The position numbers were made by a program, and so were the translations under genes. The notes under the pieces were generated by a model. That model worked only from the letters and a program-made list of their open reading frames with translations. It was not told the DNA's origin and made no database searches. Positions 62,356 through 64,000 of a DNA stretch of 64,000 nt are shown piece after piece (the first letter of the stretch is position 1; each line of letters begins with the position of its first letter). Origin of the DNA: Nocardia jinanensis (lineage in GTDB: Bacteria; Actinomycetota; Actinomycetes; Mycobacteriales; Mycobacteriaceae); NCBI RefSeq assembly GCF_014645735.1, contig NZ_BMMH01000007.1, positions 248,001-312,000 on the forward strand, in the 5' to 3' direction.

Positions 62356-63417
62356 TCAGGCGTGCAGCAGTGCCGATGCGCGGTCGGCGATCTCGGTACC
62401 GACCTCGGTGGTGGTGGCGGTGCCGCCGAGATCCGGGGTGCGCGGACCGCCGCTGCCGAGGACATCGGTGACCGCCCGGTCGACCGCCGCGGCGGCCTCG
62501 TGTGCACCGAGGTGTTCCAGCAGCATGGCGCCCGCGAGGATCTGTGCCACCGGGTTGGCGATGCCCTGGCCCGCGATATCGGGTGCGCTGCCGTGGACGG
62601 CCTCGAACATCGACGGCGCGTCCCGGCCGGGGTTGATATTGCCGGAGGGCGCGAGCCCGAGACCACCGGTAACGGCGGCGGCGAGATCGGAGAGGATGTC
62701 ACCGAACAGGTTGGAGCCGACGATCACGTCGAGCCGGTCGGGATGCAGCACGATCTCGGCGGCCAGTGCGTCGACGTGCATCTGCCGGGTCTCCACTGCC
62801 GGGTACTGTGCGGCGATCCGCTCGAAGACCTCGTCCCAATAGGGCATGGAATGGATGAGGCCGTTCGATTTCGTGGCCGAGCAGACCTTTCCCGCGCGTT
62901 CGGTGGCCCGGTCGAAGGCGTAGCGGATGATCCGTTCGCAGCCGACCCGGGTGAAAACGGATTCCTGCAGCACGAATTCGTCCGGCCGGCCGGGGTTGTG
63001 CCGGCCACCGATCTCGGAGTACTCACCCTCGGAGTTCTCGCGCACGATGAGCAGGTCCAGATCCGCGGCGGTGCGATCGCGCAGAGCCGAGGTGGTACCG
63101 GGCAGCAGCCGCACCGGGCGCAGGTTCACGTATTGGCCGAAGGCCCGGCGCAGTGGGATCAGCAGCCCCCACAGCGAGATGTGGTCGGGCACTCCCGGAA
63201 ACCCGACGGCGCCGAGCAGGATCGCATCGAACCGGGCGAGCTGCTCGGGTCCGTCGGCGGGCATCATCGCTCCGGTGCGCAGATAGTTCTCGCAGGACCA
63301 GTCGAATTCGGTCCATTCGATACCGGGCAGTACCCGGTCGAGAACTTTTACCGCCTCGGCGGTGACGTCGACGCCGATACCGTCTCCCGGAATCGTCGCG
63401 ATCCGATAAGAATTCAC
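62356..63417 (-). CDS. Tartrate / D-malate dehydrogenase (isocitrate/IPMDH family)
   Basis: 353 residues. Family points are IPGDGIGVDV, GAVGFPGVPDHISLWGLLIP, the substrate-binding IVRENSEGEYSEIGGR, GNINPGRDAPSMFEAVHG and GGTATTTEVG. The loop VNLRPVRLLPG and the WGLLIPLRR segment place it with TtuC/DmlA (tartrate and D-malate) rather than LeuB. It oxidises and decarboxylates with NAD and a divalent metal. The GTG overlaps the aldehyde dehydrogenase stop (GTGA), so the two form one operon. Confidence 0.85.
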   Translation of the reverse strand: MNSYRIATIPGDGIGVDVTAEAVKVLDRVLPGIEWTEFDWSCENYLRTGAMMPADGPEQLARFDAILLGAVGFPGVPDHISLWGLLIPLRRAFGQYVNLRPVRLLPGTTSALRDRTAADLDLLIVRENSEGEYSEIGGRHNPGRPDEFVLQESVFTRVGCERIIRYAFDRATERAGKVCSATKSNGLIHSMPYWDEVFERIAAQYPAVETRQMHVDALAAEIVLHPDRLDVIVGSNLFGDILSDLAAAVTGGLGLAPSGNINPGRDAPSMFEAVHGSAPDIAGQGIANPVAQILAGAMLLEHLGAHEAAAAVDRAVTDVLGSGGPRTPDLGGTATTTEVGTEIADRASALLHA

Positions 63418-64000
63418 AGTGGCACTCCGATGTATTTGATCTCGAGGAATTCGTCGATGCCGACCAGACCGCCTTCGCGGCCGAGACCGGATTCTTTCAC
63501 CCCGCCGAACGGGGCCGCGGGGTTGGATACGACGCCCTGGTTCAATCCGACCATGCCGGTGTCCAGCGCTTCGCAGATCCGCAGACCGCGGCGCAGGCCT
63601 TCCGTGTACACATAGCTGACCAGGCCGTAGGGAGTGTCGTTGGCGCGTTCGACCGCCTCCTCCTCGGTATCGAAGGACGCGATGCTCGCGACCGGGCCGA
63701 AGACCTCGGTATGGCAGATCTGCGCTTCGTCGGGCACATCCACCAGAACGGTGGCCGGATAGAAGTGTCCGGGGCCGTCCAGCGGGTCACCGCCCAGTAG
63801 TACGCGGGCGCCGCGGGCCCGGGCGTCGGCGACGAGTTCGGTCACCTTGGCCACCGCGTCGGAATCGATCAGCGGGCCGACGACCACCCCGGGTTCGGTG
63901 CCACGTCCCAGTGGCAGTTCGCCCATGCGTGCGGCCAGTCGTTCGGCGAATTCGTCGAGGACACCGCGCTGTACGAAGAATCGGTTGGCCGCGGTGCACG
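63414..64000 (-). CDS. Aldehyde dehydrogenase (succinate-semialdehyde type), C-terminal part (5' cut by window)
   Basis: The frame is open to the window edge; 195 codons are visible, about 40% of a normal ALDH. Catalytic Cys is the first visible residue region, CTAANRFFVQ, followed by GHFYPATVLVDVPD, TEVFGPVASI and AAPFGGVKESGLGREGG, the NAD-dependent ALDH/GabD pattern. It oxidises a semialdehyde to an acid. Its stop overlaps the tartrate dehydrogenase GTG, so both act in one pathway, probably C4 acid catabolism. Start not visible. Confidence 0.88.
   Translation of the reverse strand, partial: CTAANRFFVQRGVLDEFAERLAARMGELPLGRGTEPGVVVGPLIDSDAVAKVTELVADARARGARVLLGGDPLDGPGHFYPATVLVDVPDEAQICHTEVFGPVASIASFDTEEEAVERANDTPYGLVSYVYTEGLRRGLRICEALDTGMVGLNQGVVSNPAAPFGGVKESGLGREGGLVGIDEFLEIKYIGVPL

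Overview
The window is high-GC actinobacterial DNA. It most likely comes from a mycolate-containing genus such as Nocardia; this is inferred from gene content, not from a marker gene. Supporting genes are an MmpS-like envelope protein, a secreted cutinase-family hydrolase, EF-G2 (the paralogue typical of mycobacteria and relatives), a mycothiol-dependent MDMPI-type enzyme and a PPOX/F420-type oxidoreductase. Several genes have a TANNNT box 6-7 nt before the start codon, which fits leaderless transcription. No rRNA, tRNA, CRISPR array, transposase or phage gene was seen.

Layout. 1-12 kb: the tail of an ECF42-type sigma factor, a hydrolase remnant, a PlsC acyltransferase, EF-G2, MmpS, a NERD-domain membrane protein, an acyl-CoA dehydrogenase remnant beside an orphan operator, ZapE, a Baeyer-Villiger-type monooxygenase, a FusB-like (FBP) protein, an ankyrin protein and an aminoglycoside nucleotidyltransferase-like gene with a short leader ORF. 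12-19 kb: a quinone oxidoreductase under a MerR-type promoter, then a glycosylation locus (sugar epimerase, GT-C-like membrane protein, GT2, TIGR04282-like transferase, methyltransferase) containing a decayed two-component system. 19-24 kb: deaminase, cutinase, DUF4015 glycoside hydrolase and polysaccharide deacetylase lipoprotein. 24-35 kb: a LAL/LuxR regulator, small membrane proteins, an AI-2E-type permease, a GAP-SulP pair and an alkylsulfatase.

35-43 kb is a complete potassium-uptake locus on the minus strand: a small membrane peptide, kdpF, kdpA, kdpB, kdpC, kdpD and kdpE. KdpC is unusually long and there is a long untranslated leader. 43-50 kb: an orphan small ORF with its own terminator, a PASTA-like lipoprotein, O-acetylhomoserine sulfhydrylase, a P450-TetR pair, an MDMPI enzyme and a MerR regulator behind a highly structured leader. 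50-64 kb: a FUSC exporter-like protein, an osmoprotectant ABC transporter operon (permease-ATPase-permease-binding protein), a PoxB-like enzyme, small membrane and Pro-rich proteins, an F420-type oxidoreductase, glycerate kinase, catalase, a tartrate/D-malate dehydrogenase and a truncated aldehyde dehydrogenase.

Recurring themes are tightly overlapping operons (ATGA, GTGA and TGATG junctions), perfect hairpins between convergent genes, and short in-frame gene remnants in which the first and last codons of a family have been joined. The least explained structures are the leader of the MerR gene (49.4-49.8 kb), the orphan small ORF at 43.65 kb, and the KdpC insertion.
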